Assembly (NCBI RefSeq): GCF_900115555.1
Contig: NZ_FOWX01000012.1
Span: 62,001-126,000, forward strand
DNA length: 64,000 nucleotides
Direction of reading: 5' to 3'
Origin: Pseudomonas borbori
GTDB taxonomy: Bacteria > Pseudomonadota > Gammaproteobacteria > Pseudomonadales > Pseudomonadaceae
The stretch's first letter is position 1; each line of letters starts with the position of its first letter. The notes under the pieces are model-generated. The model was given only the letters and a program-made list of their open reading frames with translations, ran no database searches and was not told where the DNA came from. The position numbers and the translations under genes were made by a program. Below, piece by piece: positions 1 to 9,136 of the stretch.

Positions 1-472
1 ACCGCAGGCACAACAGGAACAGCAGGCTGAGGGTGGCAAAACCACCGAGCAAATGGCCGGTCACCACTTGCGGCCAGAGCTTCAGGGTGACCGTCCACAT
101 ACCGAAGGCCCCTTGCAGGATCACCAGCCCGAGCAGCAACAGCGGCAGTTTCAACGGTTGCCCCGGCTCGCCGCGACGACGCAGCGCCTGTACCGCCAGG
201 GCCAGGATCACCAGACCGAGGCTGCCGGCAAAATAGCGGTGGATCATCTCGTACCAGCCCTTGGCCACCTCCACCGGCGCCTCGGGGAAGCGCACCTCGG
301 CCAGCGCCTGCTGCTGCTCGCTCATCGGCACCGCGAGAAAGCCGTAGCAACCCGGCCAATCGGGGCAACCCAGCCCCGCGTGGGTCAATCGGGTATAGGC
401 GCCGAGCAGCACCACCACCACGGCCAGCAGGGTGGCGAACAAGGCCAGGCGATAACCGGGTTTGCCCATCAT
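1..472 (-). CDS. ctaA: Heme A synthase CtaA/Cox15, N-terminal part (cut by window edge)
   Basis: This membrane enzyme makes heme A for the aa3 oxidase by oxidising the C8 methyl of heme O. About 157 N-terminal residues are present; the C-terminus lies outside the window. A first membrane helix (residues 8-25) is followed by YTRLTHAGLGCPDWPGCYG, the conserved region after helix 1 with its cysteine pair, and later by the EMIHRYFAGSLG histidine motif, a heme ligand region. The start is one of two adjacent ATGs at 472 and 469. It is the most distal visible gene of the minus-strand oxidase cluster, 21 bases after the thioredoxin-like gene. Family assignment is confident; only completeness is unknown. 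Confidence 0.9.
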   Translation of the reverse strand, partial: MMGKPGYRLALFATLLAVVVVLLGAYTRLTHAGLGCPDWPGCYGFLAVPMSEQQQALAEVRFPEAPVEVAKGWYEMIHRYFAGSLGLVILALAVQALRRRGEPGQPLKLPLLLLGLVILQGAFGMWTVTLKLWPQVVTGHLLGGFATLSLLFLLCLR

Positions 473-493
473 CAAGTTCCTTGTTGCTGCGCG

Positions 494-1078
494 TCAGCCG
501 ATCTGGGAAATCTTCAGCAAATGCCGCAGGTCGTTGAGAATCGCCTTGCCCTGGCTGCGGCTGTCGTAACGCAGCACCAGATTGCCGTGCGGATCGACTA
601 TCCAGAGTTGCGCCCCTTCGACTTTGCCGGCGCTTTCGGCATAGACCCGGGGCTCCAGTCGATAGCGGCTCAACTGCGGAAATTCGCGACGCAGCAACGC
701 GTCATAGTCATCGGCCAGGGGCTGGGCGCTGGCCAGGGCATGGGAGGCCCGGGCGGTATCCCGATTGAGGCCGATATGAATCTGCCGGGCGAGAAACACC
801 AGTTGCTTGCAGTCCGCATCGCAGACGCCCGCCACTGTCACCAGCAGCTGCCAGCGCACTTCCTGCGCGCCGCTCACGCCGAGATCCGCGCGGGTCTGGC
901 CGTTGCCGATCAGCTCGCCGTGGTAGCTGCGGGTTTCCGGCACCCAGAAGCGCCATTGGTACATGGCGCTGGCCAGGATCATCGGGCCGATAACCACGGC
1001 GAGAATCATGACTAGCTGCAGGCGCCCACGGCGACGGCGGCTGGCTGACGCGTCAGGCAGAGTGATGGCTGGGTTCAT
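494..1078 (-). CDS. Membrane-anchored thioredoxin-like protein of the cytochrome oxidase cluster
   Basis: A 194-residue protein. Basic N-terminus (SRRRRGR at about 13-19), one membrane helix (about 22-40), then a periplasmic domain. The domain carries CDADCKQ, a CxxxC pair in the place where SCO/thioredoxin-like copper chaperones have their metal or redox cysteines, and later LWIVDPHGNLVLRYD, which resembles the end of a thioredoxin fold. The gene overlaps the 3' end of the SURF1 gene by 26 bases and precedes ctaA, so it probably helps oxidase maturation, for example copper delivery or disulfide control. That role is inferred from fold and position. The histidine expected of a classical SCO copper site is not obvious to me, so it may be redox-active rather than metal-carrying. 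Confidence 0.7.
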   Translation of the reverse strand: MNPAITLPDASASRRRRGRLQLVMILAVVIGPMILASAMYQWRFWVPETRSYHGELIGNGQTRADLGVSGAQEVRWQLLVTVAGVCDADCKQLVFLARQIHIGLNRDTARASHALASAQPLADDYDALLRREFPQLSRYRLEPRVYAESAGKVEGAQLWIVDPHGNLVLRYDSRSQGKAILNDLRHLLKISQIG

Positions 1079-1784
1079 GGCGAGTCTCCCGCGCGTTGTG
1101 CAAACCTAAATAGACGAACAGGCCGAGCAAAGCCGTTGCCAGAGCGAACCATTGAACAGCATAGCCCAGGTGCTTGTCCGGGCTCATGGCGACCACCGGC
1201 CAGTCGACCCGCAACGACCCGGGGCCGGGCTGCAGCCGCAGCTCGAACGGCAAGCCCGCGCGACCCAATTGCCGCCAGAGTTCGTCCGGCTTGACCGCGC
1301 CTATCACCCGCGGCCAGGCACTGCTCTGCGGCCCCTGCTGCAGTTGCAGGGCCTCGCCCAGGGGTACGTACACCCTGGCCTGCAGCCGTAGCGGCGTGTC
1401 GGGGGTGGCGAAGGTCGGGGTTATCCGGCGATCCGGCCAGGGCAGCCAGCCGCGATTGAGCAACAGCCACTGGCCGCTGGCCTGGTCATGGAAGGGTTGC
1501 AGGACTTCGACGCCGGCCTGGCCATCACGGGTGCGGTTATCCAGCAGGAAACTGTGCCGCGCATCGAAGTAGCCCTGCAGCTGGACCCGTACATAGGCAG
1601 GATCGGCAAGCTTTGCCAGCTCGGCGATAGCGATAGGTGCGGCCAGTTGCCGAGCCTGATGGGCCGCCAGCAATTGGCGCTTTTCCTCGGCACGCGCCAG
1701 TTGCCAGAAACCCAGGCCGATCAGCCCGGGCAACAGCAGCAGCACCAGCAGACTGGGCAGCCAGCCGGGGCGAAAGGCGCTCAT
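1053..1784 (-). CDS. SURF1 family cytochrome oxidase biogenesis protein
   Basis: SURF1/Shy1 proteins sit in the inner membrane and help insert heme a into subunit I of aa3 oxidases. The 243-residue form starting with MSAFRPGW shows the family pattern: an N-terminal helix (about 8-27) ending in GLGFWQLARAEEK, a long periplasmic loop with LLNRGWLPW, and a C-terminal helix after HLGYAVQWFALA. The reading frame extends 16 codons upstream to 1832, but the extra residues precede the conserved helix poorly, so I use the ATG at 1784. The 3' end overlaps the thioredoxin-like gene, which suggests translational coupling. It is divergent from the small gene at 1860. Confidence 0.92.
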   Translation of the reverse strand: MSAFRPGWLPSLLVLLLLPGLIGLGFWQLARAEEKRQLLAAHQARQLAAPIAIAELAKLADPAYVRVQLQGYFDARHSFLLDNRTRDGQAGVEVLQPFHDQASGQWLLLNRGWLPWPDRRITPTFATPDTPLRLQARVYVPLGEALQLQQGPQSSAWPRVIGAVKPDELWRQLGRAGLPFELRLQPGPGSLRVDWPVVAMSPDKHLGYAVQWFALATALLGLFVYLGLHNARETRHEPSHHSA

Positions 1785-1859
1785 CGCGTACGCGCCGAAG
1801 CCCGGGCCAAGCTGGTTATACTGCATCTGCAAGACATTCCCCTCCCCCCGGAGTTACGC

Positions 1860-2063
1860 ATGCTCAAGGTCGCAATCGTCCTCTTGCTGTTGGCCACCGT
1901 GGTCAGTCTGTTCAGCGGCCTGTTCTTTCTGGTCAAGGACGAGGGCCGCTCCTCCCGCGTGGTCAACTCCCTGACCGTTCGGGTCACGCTCACCGCCCTG
2001 ACTGTAGCCCTGATTGCCTGGGGCTTCTACAGCGGCCAACTGGTGCCCCAGGTGACCTGGTAA
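1860..2063 (+). CDS. Small twin-transmembrane protein (DUF2909-like)
   Basis: A 67-residue protein made almost wholly of two hydrophobic helices (about 3-25 and 41-58) joined by a charged loop (KDEGRSSR). Small genes of this kind sit at this point in Pseudomonas and other proteobacterial oxidase clusters, which is why I keep it despite its size. It is the only plus-strand gene in the oxidase block, divergent from SURF1 and ending 18 bases before the end of coxC. A role in oxidase assembly is likely from location but cannot be shown from sequence. An ATG preceded by a GGAG-like site (about 1848-1852) supports the start. Confidence 0.75.
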   Translation: MLKVAIVLLLLATVVSLFSGLFFLVKDEGRSSRVVNSLTVRVTLTALTVALIAWGFYSGQLVPQVTW

Positions 2064-2081
2064 GTAGCTTTGCCGCGAGTG

Positions 2082-2969
2082 TCAGAGCACATAAACGAAG
2101 GTGAACAGGCCGATCCACACCACGTCGACGAAGTGCCAGTACCAGGCGGCGGCCTCGAAGCCGAAGTGATGCTCAGGGCTGAAGTGGCCACGCATCACGC
2201 GAACCAGCATCACCGTCAGCATGATCGCCCCCAGGGTGACGTGAGCGCCGTGAAAACCGGTGAGCATGAAGAAGGTCGCGCCATAGATGCCCGAGCCCAG
2301 GGTCAGGCCCAGTTCGGTATAGGCATGGATGTACTCTTCGGCCTGGAACACCAGGAACGCCGCGCCAAGGATCAGGGTCAGCGCCAGCCAGAGGGTCAGC
2401 GGCTTGCGCTGGTTCTTGCGCAGGGCGTGGTGGGCAAAGGTCAGGGTGAAGCTGGAGCTCACCAACAGCACGGTGTTGAGCAAGGGCAAACCCCAGGCGC
2501 TGATGATCCCGCTGGGCGCCGGGTAGAGCTTGGGATCCGGGGTGTCGAGCAACGGCCAGCTGTACTCGAAGCCCGGCCAGAGCATGTTGGCGATACCCTT
2601 GTCGCCCTCGCCACCCAGCCAGGGCCCGGCGAAGGTACGCACGTAGAACAGCACGCCGAAGAAGGCGGCGAAGAACATCACCTCGGAGAAGATGAACCAG
2701 CTCATGCCCCAGCGGAACGAGAGGTCCATCTGCGGGCTGTACAGGCCGGAACGGCTTTCCTTGATCACGGTGCCGAACCAGCCGAACAGCATGTAGGCGA
2801 GGAACAGGCCGCCGACGAAGAAGATCAGCGGGCCGTTGGAGTCGGCCCGCTCGGCCTTGAGGTCGTTGAACCAGGTGCCGAGCCCGACGACCGTGATCAG
2901 CAAGCCGAGGGTGGCGATAATCGGCCACTTGCTCTGGGCGGGAACGTAGTACTGCTCATGAGCTGCCAT
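2082..2969 (-). CDS. ctaE: Cytochrome c oxidase subunit III
   Basis: Subunit III of the aa3 terminal oxidase, a seven-helix inner-membrane protein that stabilises the complex and its proton uptake. The 295-residue length is normal for the bacterial form. Visible family features include WGMSWFIFSEVMFFAAFFG, the conserved acidic helix region, and GFHGAHVTLGAIMLTVML followed by HHFGFEAAAWYWHFVDVVW near the C-terminus. It follows cox11 after a 41-base spacer that contains a short tandem repeat. A GGAGAA site just before the ATG (bases 2975-2980) supports the start. Confidence 0.97.
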   Translation of the reverse strand: MAAHEQYYVPAQSKWPIIATLGLLITVVGLGTWFNDLKAERADSNGPLIFFVGGLFLAYMLFGWFGTVIKESRSGLYSPQMDLSFRWGMSWFIFSEVMFFAAFFGVLFYVRTFAGPWLGGEGDKGIANMLWPGFEYSWPLLDTPDPKLYPAPSGIISAWGLPLLNTVLLVSSSFTLTFAHHALRKNQRKPLTLWLALTLILGAAFLVFQAEEYIHAYTELGLTLGSGIYGATFFMLTGFHGAHVTLGAIMLTVMLVRVMRGHFSPEHHFGFEAAAWYWHFVDVVWIGLFTFVYVL

Positions 2970-2980
2970 CTTTGTTCTCC

Positions 2981-3025
2981 TTATTGGCCCGCCGGTTATT
3001 GGCCCACCGGTTATTGGCCCACCTG
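2981..3025. repeat. Three tandem 15-bp repeats over the cox11 stop codon
   Basis: Three head-to-tail copies of a 15-base unit related to TTATTGGCCCACCGG occupy 2981-2995, 2996-3010 and 3011-3025. On the minus strand each unit encodes VGQ-stop or a close variant. The last codons and stop of cox11 therefore appear three times, the outer two copies lying in the spacer before coxC. This looks like slippage duplication of the gene end. Seen directly; no function assigned. Confidence 0.85.
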
Positions 3026-3562
3026 GGCTACAGGCGGTTTACTCGCAGTGATATCGAACAGGGTGTAGGCCAGGGTCAGGTGGCGTACATCTGCCGGCAG
3101 ATCCCGGTCGACGATGAAACGCACCGGCATTTCGATACGCTCGCCCGGCTGCAGTACCTGCTGGGTAAAGCAAAAGCATTCGGTCTTGTGGAAATACGCG
3201 GCCGCCTTGGAGGGCGCGACGCTGGGAATCGCCTGGGCGGTCATCGGCCTGTCCGTGGGGTTGTGCGCGACGAACACCATCTGCGTGCTGTCGCCCGGAT
3301 GCACCGCCACCTCATCGGCCATGGGGCGGAACTCCCAGACCATATCGGCCGCATTGGTCGCGAGAAACTGCACACGCACCCGGCGCGCTTCGTCCACGCC
3401 TTGCTCCCCGGCCTCGTAGGCGCCGGCGGTCTTGCCGTTGATGCCGAAGGCCTGGCACATCACGTCGTAGATCGGCACCAGGGCGAAACCGAAGCCGAAC
3501 ATCGCCACCACCACCAATGACAGGCGGATAACCAGGCGGCGAATCGACAGGGCTTCGCTCAT
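3011..3562 (-). CDS. ctaG: Cytochrome c oxidase assembly protein CtaG/Cox11
   Basis: Cox11 is a membrane-anchored periplasmic copper chaperone that supplies the CuB centre of subunit I. The 183-residue protein has a single N-terminal helix (about 12-32) and a beta-sandwich domain. The conserved copper-binding motif is seen as HKTECFCFTQQ (residues about 124-134), with both cysteines. The gene lies between coxA and coxC, 12 bases after the coxA stop, the usual place. No anomaly in the coding part; its 3' end is covered by the tandem repeat. Confidence 0.96.
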   Translation of the reverse strand: MSEALSIRRLVIRLSLVVVAMFGFGFALVPIYDVMCQAFGINGKTAGAYEAGEQGVDEARRVRVQFLATNAADMVWEFRPMADEVAVHPGDSTQMVFVAHNPTDRPMTAQAIPSVAPSKAAAYFHKTECFCFTQQVLQPGERIEMPVRFIVDRDLPADVRHLTLAYTLFDITASKPPVAQVGQ

Positions 3563-3574
3563 GGCCGCGGCTCC

Positions 3575-5158
3575 TTACTTCACGTCCGGCGGGGTCTGGA
3601 AGGTGTGGTAGGGCGCCGGCGACGGTATCGTCCACTCCAGCCCCTCGGCACCGTCCCAGGGCTTGGCCGCTGCCGGCTGGCCGCCACGGATGCACTTGAT
3701 GACGATGAACAGGAACAGCAACTGGGTCGCGCCGAACATGAAGGCGCCGATGCTCGAGACCATGTTGAAGTTGGCGAACATCATGTTGTAGTCGGGGATG
3801 CGCCGCGGCATGCCGGCCAGGCCGACGAAGTGCATGGGGAAGAACGCCAGGTTCATGCCGACGAAGCTCATCCAGAAGTGCAGCTTGCCGAGGGTTTCGT
3901 CGTACATGTGCCCGGTCCACTTCGGCAGCCAGTAGTAGGCCGAGGCGAAGATGCCGAAGATCGCCCCCGGCACCAGCACGTAGTGGAAGTGCGCCACCAC
4001 GAAGTAGGTGTCGTGGTACTGGAAGTCCGCCGGGGCGATGGCCAGCATCAGGCCGGAGAAACCGCCGATGGTGAACAGGATGACGAAGGCCACCGAGAAC
4101 AGCATCGGCGTCTCGAAGGTCATCGAACCCTGCCACATGGTGCTGGCCCAGTTGAACACCTTCACCCCGGTCGGCACGGCGATCAGCATGGTGGCATACA
4201 TGAAGAACAGCTCGCCGGTCAGCGGAATGCCGACGGTGAACATGTGGTGCGCCCACACGATAAAAGACAGGAAGGCGATCGACGCCGTGGCATAGACCAT
4301 CGAGGTGTAGCCGAACAGCGGCTTGCGGGCGAAGGCCGGGATGATCGAGCTGACCGCGCCGAAGGCCGGCAGGATCATGATGTACACCTCGGGGTGGCCG
4401 AAGAACCAGAACACGTGCTGGAACAGCACCGGGTCGCCGCCGCCGGCGGCACTGAAGAAGCTGGTGCCGAAGTGGATGTCCATCAGCATCATGGTCACGC
4501 AACCGGCCAGCACCGGCATCACCGCGATCAGCAGGAAGGCGGTGATCAGCCAGGTCCAGACGAACAGCGGCATCTTCATCAGGGTCATGCCGGGGGCGCG
4601 CAGGTTGAGGATGGTGGCGACCACGTTGATCGCCCCCATGATCGAACTGATGCCCATCAGGTGCACGGCGAAGATGAAGAAGGTCACGCTTTCCGGCGCG
4701 TAGGTGGTGGACAGCGGGGCGTAGAAGGTCCAGCCGAAGTTGGGCCCGCCGCCCTCCATGAACAGGGTGCTGACCAGCATGCCGAAGGCCGCCGGCAGCA
4801 GCCAGAAGCTGAAGTTGTTCATCCGCGGCAGGGCCATGTCCGGCGCGCCGATCATCAGCGGGATCATCCAGTTGGCCAGGCCGACGAAGGCCGGCATCAC
4901 CGCGCCGAAGACCATGATCAGGCCGTGCATGGTGGTCATCTGGTTGAAGAACTCCGGCTGCACGATCTGCAGACCCGGCTGGAACAACTCGGCGCGAATC
5001 ACCATGGCCATGGTTCCACCGAGGAGGAACATGGCGAAGCTGAACCACAGGTACATGGTGCCGATGTCTTTGTGGTTGGTGGTCAGCACCCAGCGCATCA
5101 GGCCCTTGGCCGGGCCATGGTGGTGGTCAGTATGACCGTGGTCGATCACTGCACTCAT
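3575..5158 (-). CDS. ctaD: Cytochrome c oxidase subunit I (aa3 type)
   Basis: The catalytic subunit of the proton-pumping oxidase, with heme a and the heme a3-CuB site. 527 residues, normal for the family, with twelve hydrophobic helices. Diagnostic stretches are WFFGHPEVYIMILPAFG (the helix VI histidine cross-linked to tyrosine and the E of the D-channel), WAHHMFTVG (the CuB histidine pair), and YFVVAHFHYVLVPGA (heme a and a3 histidines). Initiates at the ATG at 5158, five bases after coxB, so the two are co-transcribed and probably translationally coupled. Confidence 0.98.
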   Translation of the reverse strand: MSAVIDHGHTDHHHGPAKGLMRWVLTTNHKDIGTMYLWFSFAMFLLGGTMAMVIRAELFQPGLQIVQPEFFNQMTTMHGLIMVFGAVMPAFVGLANWMIPLMIGAPDMALPRMNNFSFWLLPAAFGMLVSTLFMEGGGPNFGWTFYAPLSTTYAPESVTFFIFAVHLMGISSIMGAINVVATILNLRAPGMTLMKMPLFVWTWLITAFLLIAVMPVLAGCVTMMLMDIHFGTSFFSAAGGGDPVLFQHVFWFFGHPEVYIMILPAFGAVSSIIPAFARKPLFGYTSMVYATASIAFLSFIVWAHHMFTVGIPLTGELFFMYATMLIAVPTGVKVFNWASTMWQGSMTFETPMLFSVAFVILFTIGGFSGLMLAIAPADFQYHDTYFVVAHFHYVLVPGAIFGIFASAYYWLPKWTGHMYDETLGKLHFWMSFVGMNLAFFPMHFVGLAGMPRRIPDYNMMFANFNMVSSIGAFMFGATQLLFLFIVIKCIRGGQPAAAKPWDGAEGLEWTIPSPAPYHTFQTPPDVK

Positions 5159-5163
5159 GTCCC

Positions 5164-6288
5164 TTACTCCTGAGCCTGTTTGAACGCGAGAACCTCTTGC
5201 GGCGTGACCATGTCACCCACCTTGTTGCCCCAGGCGTTGCGTTCGTAGGTGATGATCGCGGCCAGATCGACTTCCGAGAGTTGCTTGCCGAAGGCGGCCA
5301 TGGAGGTGCCCGGCTTGCCGTTGACCACTATGGCGATATGCTCCGCAGCCGGGCCGGTGGCGATGGCCGAGCCCTTGAGCGCCGGGAACATCGGCGGCAA
5401 GCCTTCGCCGGTAGGCTGGTGGCAGGCCGCGCAGGAGGTGTTGTAGGCCTTCTCGCCGCGAGCCAGCAGCTCATCCAGGGTCCATTCCTTGCTGGTCAGC
5501 TCCTTATCGGCGGCCGCCAGCTGTTTGCGCTCGGTCAGCCAGGCGGCGAAGTCGTCTTTCGACTTGGCCTCGACCACCACCGGCATGAAGCCGTGATCCT
5601 TGCCGCACAGCTCGGTGCATTGGCCGCGGTAAATGCCCGGCTCGTCGATGCGGGTCCAGGACTCGTTGATGAAGCCGGGAATCGCGTCCTTCTTCACCGC
5701 CAGGGCCGGCACCCACCAGGAGTGGATCACGTCGGCGGCGGTGATGAGGAAGCGCACCTTGGTGCCGACCGGCACCACCAGCGGCTCGTCGACCTCGAGC
5801 AGATAGTGCTCGCCCTTGGCGGCGCGATTGTCGATCTGCTCTTTCGGCGTGGCCATGTTGCTGAAGAACTCGACGTCCTGGCCCAGGTATTTGTAGTGCC
5901 ACTTCCACTGGTAGCCGGTGATCTGGATGTCCAGTTCGGATTCCGAGCTGTCGTAGATTTCGATCAGGGTCTTGGTCGCCGGAATGGCCATCAGCACCAG
6001 AATCACCAGCGGCACCACGGTCCAGAGGATCTCCACCGTGGTGCTTTCGTGAAAGTGCGCGGGCTGCTGCCCGGTCGAGCGGCGGTGGACCAGCATCGAC
6101 CAGAACATCGCGCCGAATACCACCACGCCGATCACGACGCAGATCCAGAAAATGGTCATGTGCAAGTCAAACACCGAGCGACTGACCTCGGTAGCTCCGG
6201 GCGCCATATTGACCGTCCAGCTGGCGTGCGCCGAACTGAATGCCAAGCACAGCAGGAGGCTCATCCAAACGCGTGGATGTCGCATCAT
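5164..6288 (-). CDS. coxB: Cytochrome c oxidase subunit II with fused cytochrome c domain
   Basis: Subunit II accepts electrons through the binuclear CuA centre. At 374 residues it is longer than the plain subunit because it carries a C-terminal cytochrome c domain (caa3-like). A signal peptide (about 1-22) and two helices (to about residue 110) come first. The CuA domain has HSWWVPALAVKKDAIPGF and the ligand cluster GQCTELCGKDHGFM. The heme-binding CAACH follows at about residue 286, with a later methionine in GTSMAAFG as probable axial ligand. It is the first gene of the oxidase operon; AAGGGGA lies upstream of the double ATG at 6288. Confidence 0.97.
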   Translation of the reverse strand: MMRHPRVWMSLLLCLAFSSAHASWTVNMAPGATEVSRSVFDLHMTIFWICVVIGVVVFGAMFWSMLVHRRSTGQQPAHFHESTTVEILWTVVPLVILVLMAIPATKTLIEIYDSSESELDIQITGYQWKWHYKYLGQDVEFFSNMATPKEQIDNRAAKGEHYLLEVDEPLVVPVGTKVRFLITAADVIHSWWVPALAVKKDAIPGFINESWTRIDEPGIYRGQCTELCGKDHGFMPVVVEAKSKDDFAAWLTERKQLAAADKELTSKEWTLDELLARGEKAYNTSCAACHQPTGEGLPPMFPALKGSAIATGPAAEHIAIVVNGKPGTSMAAFGKQLSEVDLAAIITYERNAWGNKVGDMVTPQEVLAFKQAQE

Positions 6289-6640
6289 TGCGGGTTCCCC
6301 TTATCGTTCTTGTTATCCCGCCGGCGGACTTGCAGCAAAAGGATCGAGCGCCATACAACTGTCGAAACCTCTCCGTGCCGAAGCCCTTCCGGTGTTACCA
6401 AGTACTGCCCTTCGGGTTCGAGTATAGACGGCGACTTCGGCCTGGCAACGTCAACACGAAAATGACCAAATGCCGCGCAAGGCCTGTGCTAAACACTACG
6501 GTGGGGGGGAGCGAAAAATAATCGCCGAGGCAACGTTATAGCGGACTCGAATAACCATTAAAGAAATATGACAATTACGTCTTAGCTATCGTCTCCCAGC
6601 AGCTATGGTTCACGCCCATGTCCTTACTTCAGGAGTAGTC
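6289..6640. other. Divergent intergenic region before coxB and the 6641 gene
   Basis: About 350 bases with no convincing gene. It must hold the promoters for the oxidase operon (minus) and the following plus-strand gene. The stretch from about 6470 to 6600 is noticeably richer in A/T than its surroundings, including a run of G at about 6502-6508 and an AATAACCATTAAAGAAATA stretch. I could not pick out a specific promoter or operator with confidence. Confidence 0.5.
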
Positions 6641-7297
6641 ATGAACATCCCCGCATTACGCGAACTGATTCAGCACGCGAACCGACACGAAGCCGGCAGC
6701 AAGCAACTCTCTGCACAACTGGCCACGCAACTGGAACACCTGCACCCCTCCATCCGCCTGCCCGACACCGACACCCTCGGGGTGCTCACGCGCTTTGTCA
6801 GCGCCTATATCGAACAGGTTCCCGATGTCCTTGAGGCGGCCAACCAGGTCGCCCGCGAAGCCGGCATCGAGGCGCAGATCAAGCCGGTGCTGAAGGTCGC
6901 CGAGCAGTTCTTTCTGCAGCCGCCCGCACTGATCAGCGGGCATGACGGCCTCGACGGCCTGCTCGACGAGGCCTACCTGGCCCATCGCCTGGTCGAGGAG
7001 GTCAACGACCGCTACATCACCCACCTGGGCCAGCCATTGATTCCGCTGAACACCACGGTGGCCAACCTGATCGCCCATCAGCTGATCGGCGAACCCTTCG
7101 CCAATCAGCTGGACGAAGCCGTGCATCACGCGGTGGATGGCATGCTCGACGAGGCCAGCTTCGATCAGGCCTCGGTACGCGCCTATCGCGAGCGCCTGAG
7201 CGACCCGCAAACCGAAGCCGCCTGGAAGCGCTGGCCCTGCCTGTCTGGCCAGCTGGGTGTCGAGTTACAGCTGGATGAATCGCGCGCGGCGGGCTGA
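6641..7297 (+). CDS. Conserved hypothetical protein next to the oxidase cluster
   Basis: A 218-residue soluble, acidic, mostly helical protein that I do not recognise as a characterised family. No signal peptide, membrane segment or catalytic motif is evident. The start is well supported by AGGAG at 6631-6635, five bases before the ATG; an upstream in-frame ATG at 6605 has no such site. I recall a hypothetical gene in the equivalent place next to coxB in other Pseudomonas. It runs convergently toward pgi. Function unknown. Confidence 0.75.
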   Translation: MNIPALRELIQHANRHEAGSKQLSAQLATQLEHLHPSIRLPDTDTLGVLTRFVSAYIEQVPDVLEAANQVAREAGIEAQIKPVLKVAEQFFLQPPALISGHDGLDGLLDEAYLAHRLVEEVNDRYITHLGQPLIPLNTTVANLIAHQLIGEPFANQLDEAVHHAVDGMLDEASFDQASVRAYRERLSDPQTEAAWKRWPCLSGQLGVELQLDESRAAG

Positions 7298-7438
7298 GGT
7301 GCTCCTGATCGTTCTTGTTGCGGGAAACCGACGGCTTCTGTGAGGCCTCGATGCGCGCAGCCGCCCCTGTCGAGCGGCTGAACCGGTCGGGCTGAGCATT
7401 GGCAGGATGCGCTGTGCCGCGGCCCCGGCGCTGCCCGA

Positions 7439-9103
7439 TCAGCCGCGATGACGGCCGCGGAAGAACTCGACCAGACCCTGGGTAGAGCCGTCCTCGGCAG
7501 CGTCTTTCGCACTGCCGACCAGGCGCGCATAGACACCCTGACCGAGCTGCTTGCCCAGTTCCACGCCCCACTGGTCGAAGGCGTTGGTGCCCCAGATCGC
7601 GCTCTGGGCGAACACCTTGTGCTCGTACAGGGCGATCAGGGCGCCCAGGCGTCCCGGGCTGACCCGCTCGAGCACCAGGGTGTTGCTCGGCCGATTGCCG
7701 GGGATCACCTTGTGCGGCGCCAGGCGCTGCACCTGGTCGTCGTCGACGCCCTGGGCACGCAGCTCGGCTTCGGCTTCGGCGCGGGATTTGCCGAGCATCA
7801 ATGCCTGGCTCTGCGACAGGCAGTTGGCGAACAGCCACTGGTGGTGGTCGGCGACCGGGTTGTAGCTGCTCACCGGCACGATGAAGTCCGCCGGGATCAG
7901 CGCGGTGCCCTGGTGCAGCAGCTGGTGATAGGCGTGCTGGCCGTTGCAGCCGACACCGCCCCAGATCACCGGGCCGCTGGCCGTGGTCACCGGGCTGCCG
8001 TCCTGGCGCACGCGCTTGCCGTTGGATTCCATGTCCAGCTGCTGCAAATGCTTGGTGATGTTTCTCAGGTAATGGTCGTACGGCAGGATCGCGTGGCTCT
8101 GCGCGCCCCAGAAATTGCCGTACCAGATGCCCAGCAGGGCCAGCAGCACCGGCATGTTGCGTTCGAAGGGCGCGCTCTGGAAGTGCTGGTCCATGCGGTA
8201 GGCACCGGCCAGCAGTTCCTTGAAATTGGAGATGCCGATCGACAGGGCGATCGGCAGGCCGATGGCCGACCACAGCGAGTAGCGCCCGCCGACCCAGTCC
8301 CACATCGGCAGGATGTTCTCCTCGCGGATACCGAAGGCCATGGCCGCCTCACGGTTGCTGGATACGGCCATGAAGTGCCGGTGCAACTCGGTCTCGCTGC
8401 CGCCCTGGGCCAGGTACCAGCTGCGCGCGGCCTGCGCGTTCTTCAGGGTTTCCAGGGTGTTGAAGGTCTTCGACGAGACGATGAACAGGGTGGTTTCGGC
8501 GTGCAGCTTGGCGGCCAGTTCATGGAACGAGCTGCCGTCGATATTGGCCAGGTAATGGCAGCGCACCCCGCGCTGGGCGAACGGCAGCAAGGCCTCAGAG
8601 ACCAGTTGCGGGCCGAGGAAGGAGCCGCCGATGCCGATATTCACCACATCGGTGATCGGCTTTTCCGTGTAGCCACGCCACAGGCCGTTGTGCACCCGGC
8701 CGACCAGTTCGCTCATGCGCTTGAGCACGCGCTGCACCTCGGGCATCACGTCGACCCCGTCGACCAATACCCGGTCGCCGATCGGCCGGCGCAAGGCGGT
8801 GTGCAGGGCCGGACGCTGTTCCGAGCCATTGACCAGGGCGCCGTCGAACAGATCGCGGATCGCCGGCTGCAGTCCAGCCTCCTCGGCCAGGCCGACCAGC
8901 AGTTCGCGGGTGCGGGTGTCGATCAGGTTCTTCGAGTAGTCGAGAAACAGACCGCAGTCGTTCAGCGAGAACGTGGCGAAGCGCTGGGGATCCGCGGCGA
9001 AGACCTGGCGCAGGCTGAAATCGTCGAGCTGTTCGCGGTGCGCGGCGAGGGCCTGCCAACTGGCCAGGCGGGTGACATCAATGGATGAGGCAGAGTGCGG
9101 CAT
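7439..9103 (-). CDS. pgi: Glucose-6-phosphate isomerase
   Basis: Interconverts fructose-6-P and glucose-6-P. 554 residues, the usual bacterial length. Family signatures are present: [19 protein letters not shown] near residue 150, the second signature region [19 protein letters not shown] near 270, and C-terminal [18 protein letters not shown] with the active-site lysine region. AGGAG precedes the ATG. It lies 33 bases downstream of the fructokinase gene on the same strand, so the two are probably one operon. Pseudomonads generally lack 6-phosphofructokinase, so fructose-6-P must be turned into glucose-6-P to enter the Entner-Doudoroff route. That makes pgi a natural part of this sucrose locus. 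Confidence 0.98.
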   Translation of the reverse strand: MPHSASSIDVTRLASWQALAAHREQLDDFSLRQVFAADPQRFATFSLNDCGLFLDYSKNLIDTRTRELLVGLAEEAGLQPAIRDLFDGALVNGSEQRPALHTALRRPIGDRVLVDGVDVMPEVQRVLKRMSELVGRVHNGLWRGYTEKPITDVVNIGIGGSFLGPQLVSEALLPFAQRGVRCHYLANIDGSSFHELAAKLHAETTLFIVSSKTFNTLETLKNAQAARSWYLAQGGSETELHRHFMAVSSNREAAMAFGIREENILPMWDWVGGRYSLWSAIGLPIALSIGISNFKELLAGAYRMDQHFQSAPFERNMPVLLALLGIWYGNFWGAQSHAILPYDHYLRNITKHLQQLDMESNGKRVRQDGSPVTTASGPVIWGGVGCNGQHAYHQLLHQGTALIPADFIVPVSSYNPVADHHQWLFANCLSQSQALMLGKSRAEAEAELRAQGVDDDQVQRLAPHKVIPGNRPSNTLVLERVSPGRLGALIALYEHKVFAQSAIWGTNAFDQWGVELGKQLGQGVYARLVGSAKDAAEDGSTQGLVEFFRGRHRG

Positions 9104-9136
9104 ATCGGCTCCTGGGGGGCGAGGGGGGCAGGTCGA

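Noticed and set aside
53..1015. Long plus-strand open frame opposite ctaA and the thioredoxin-like gene
   Set aside because: Antisense shadow of real minus-strand genes in high-GC DNA; His/Gln/Gly-rich composition without family features. The same applies to the long opposite-strand frames over coxA, pgi, the porin, pycB and the GGDEF gene.
1784..1832. Upstream ATG extension of SURF1
   Set aside because: Adds 16 residues before the conserved helix without an RBS, and would run into the divergent promoter of the small gene at 1860.
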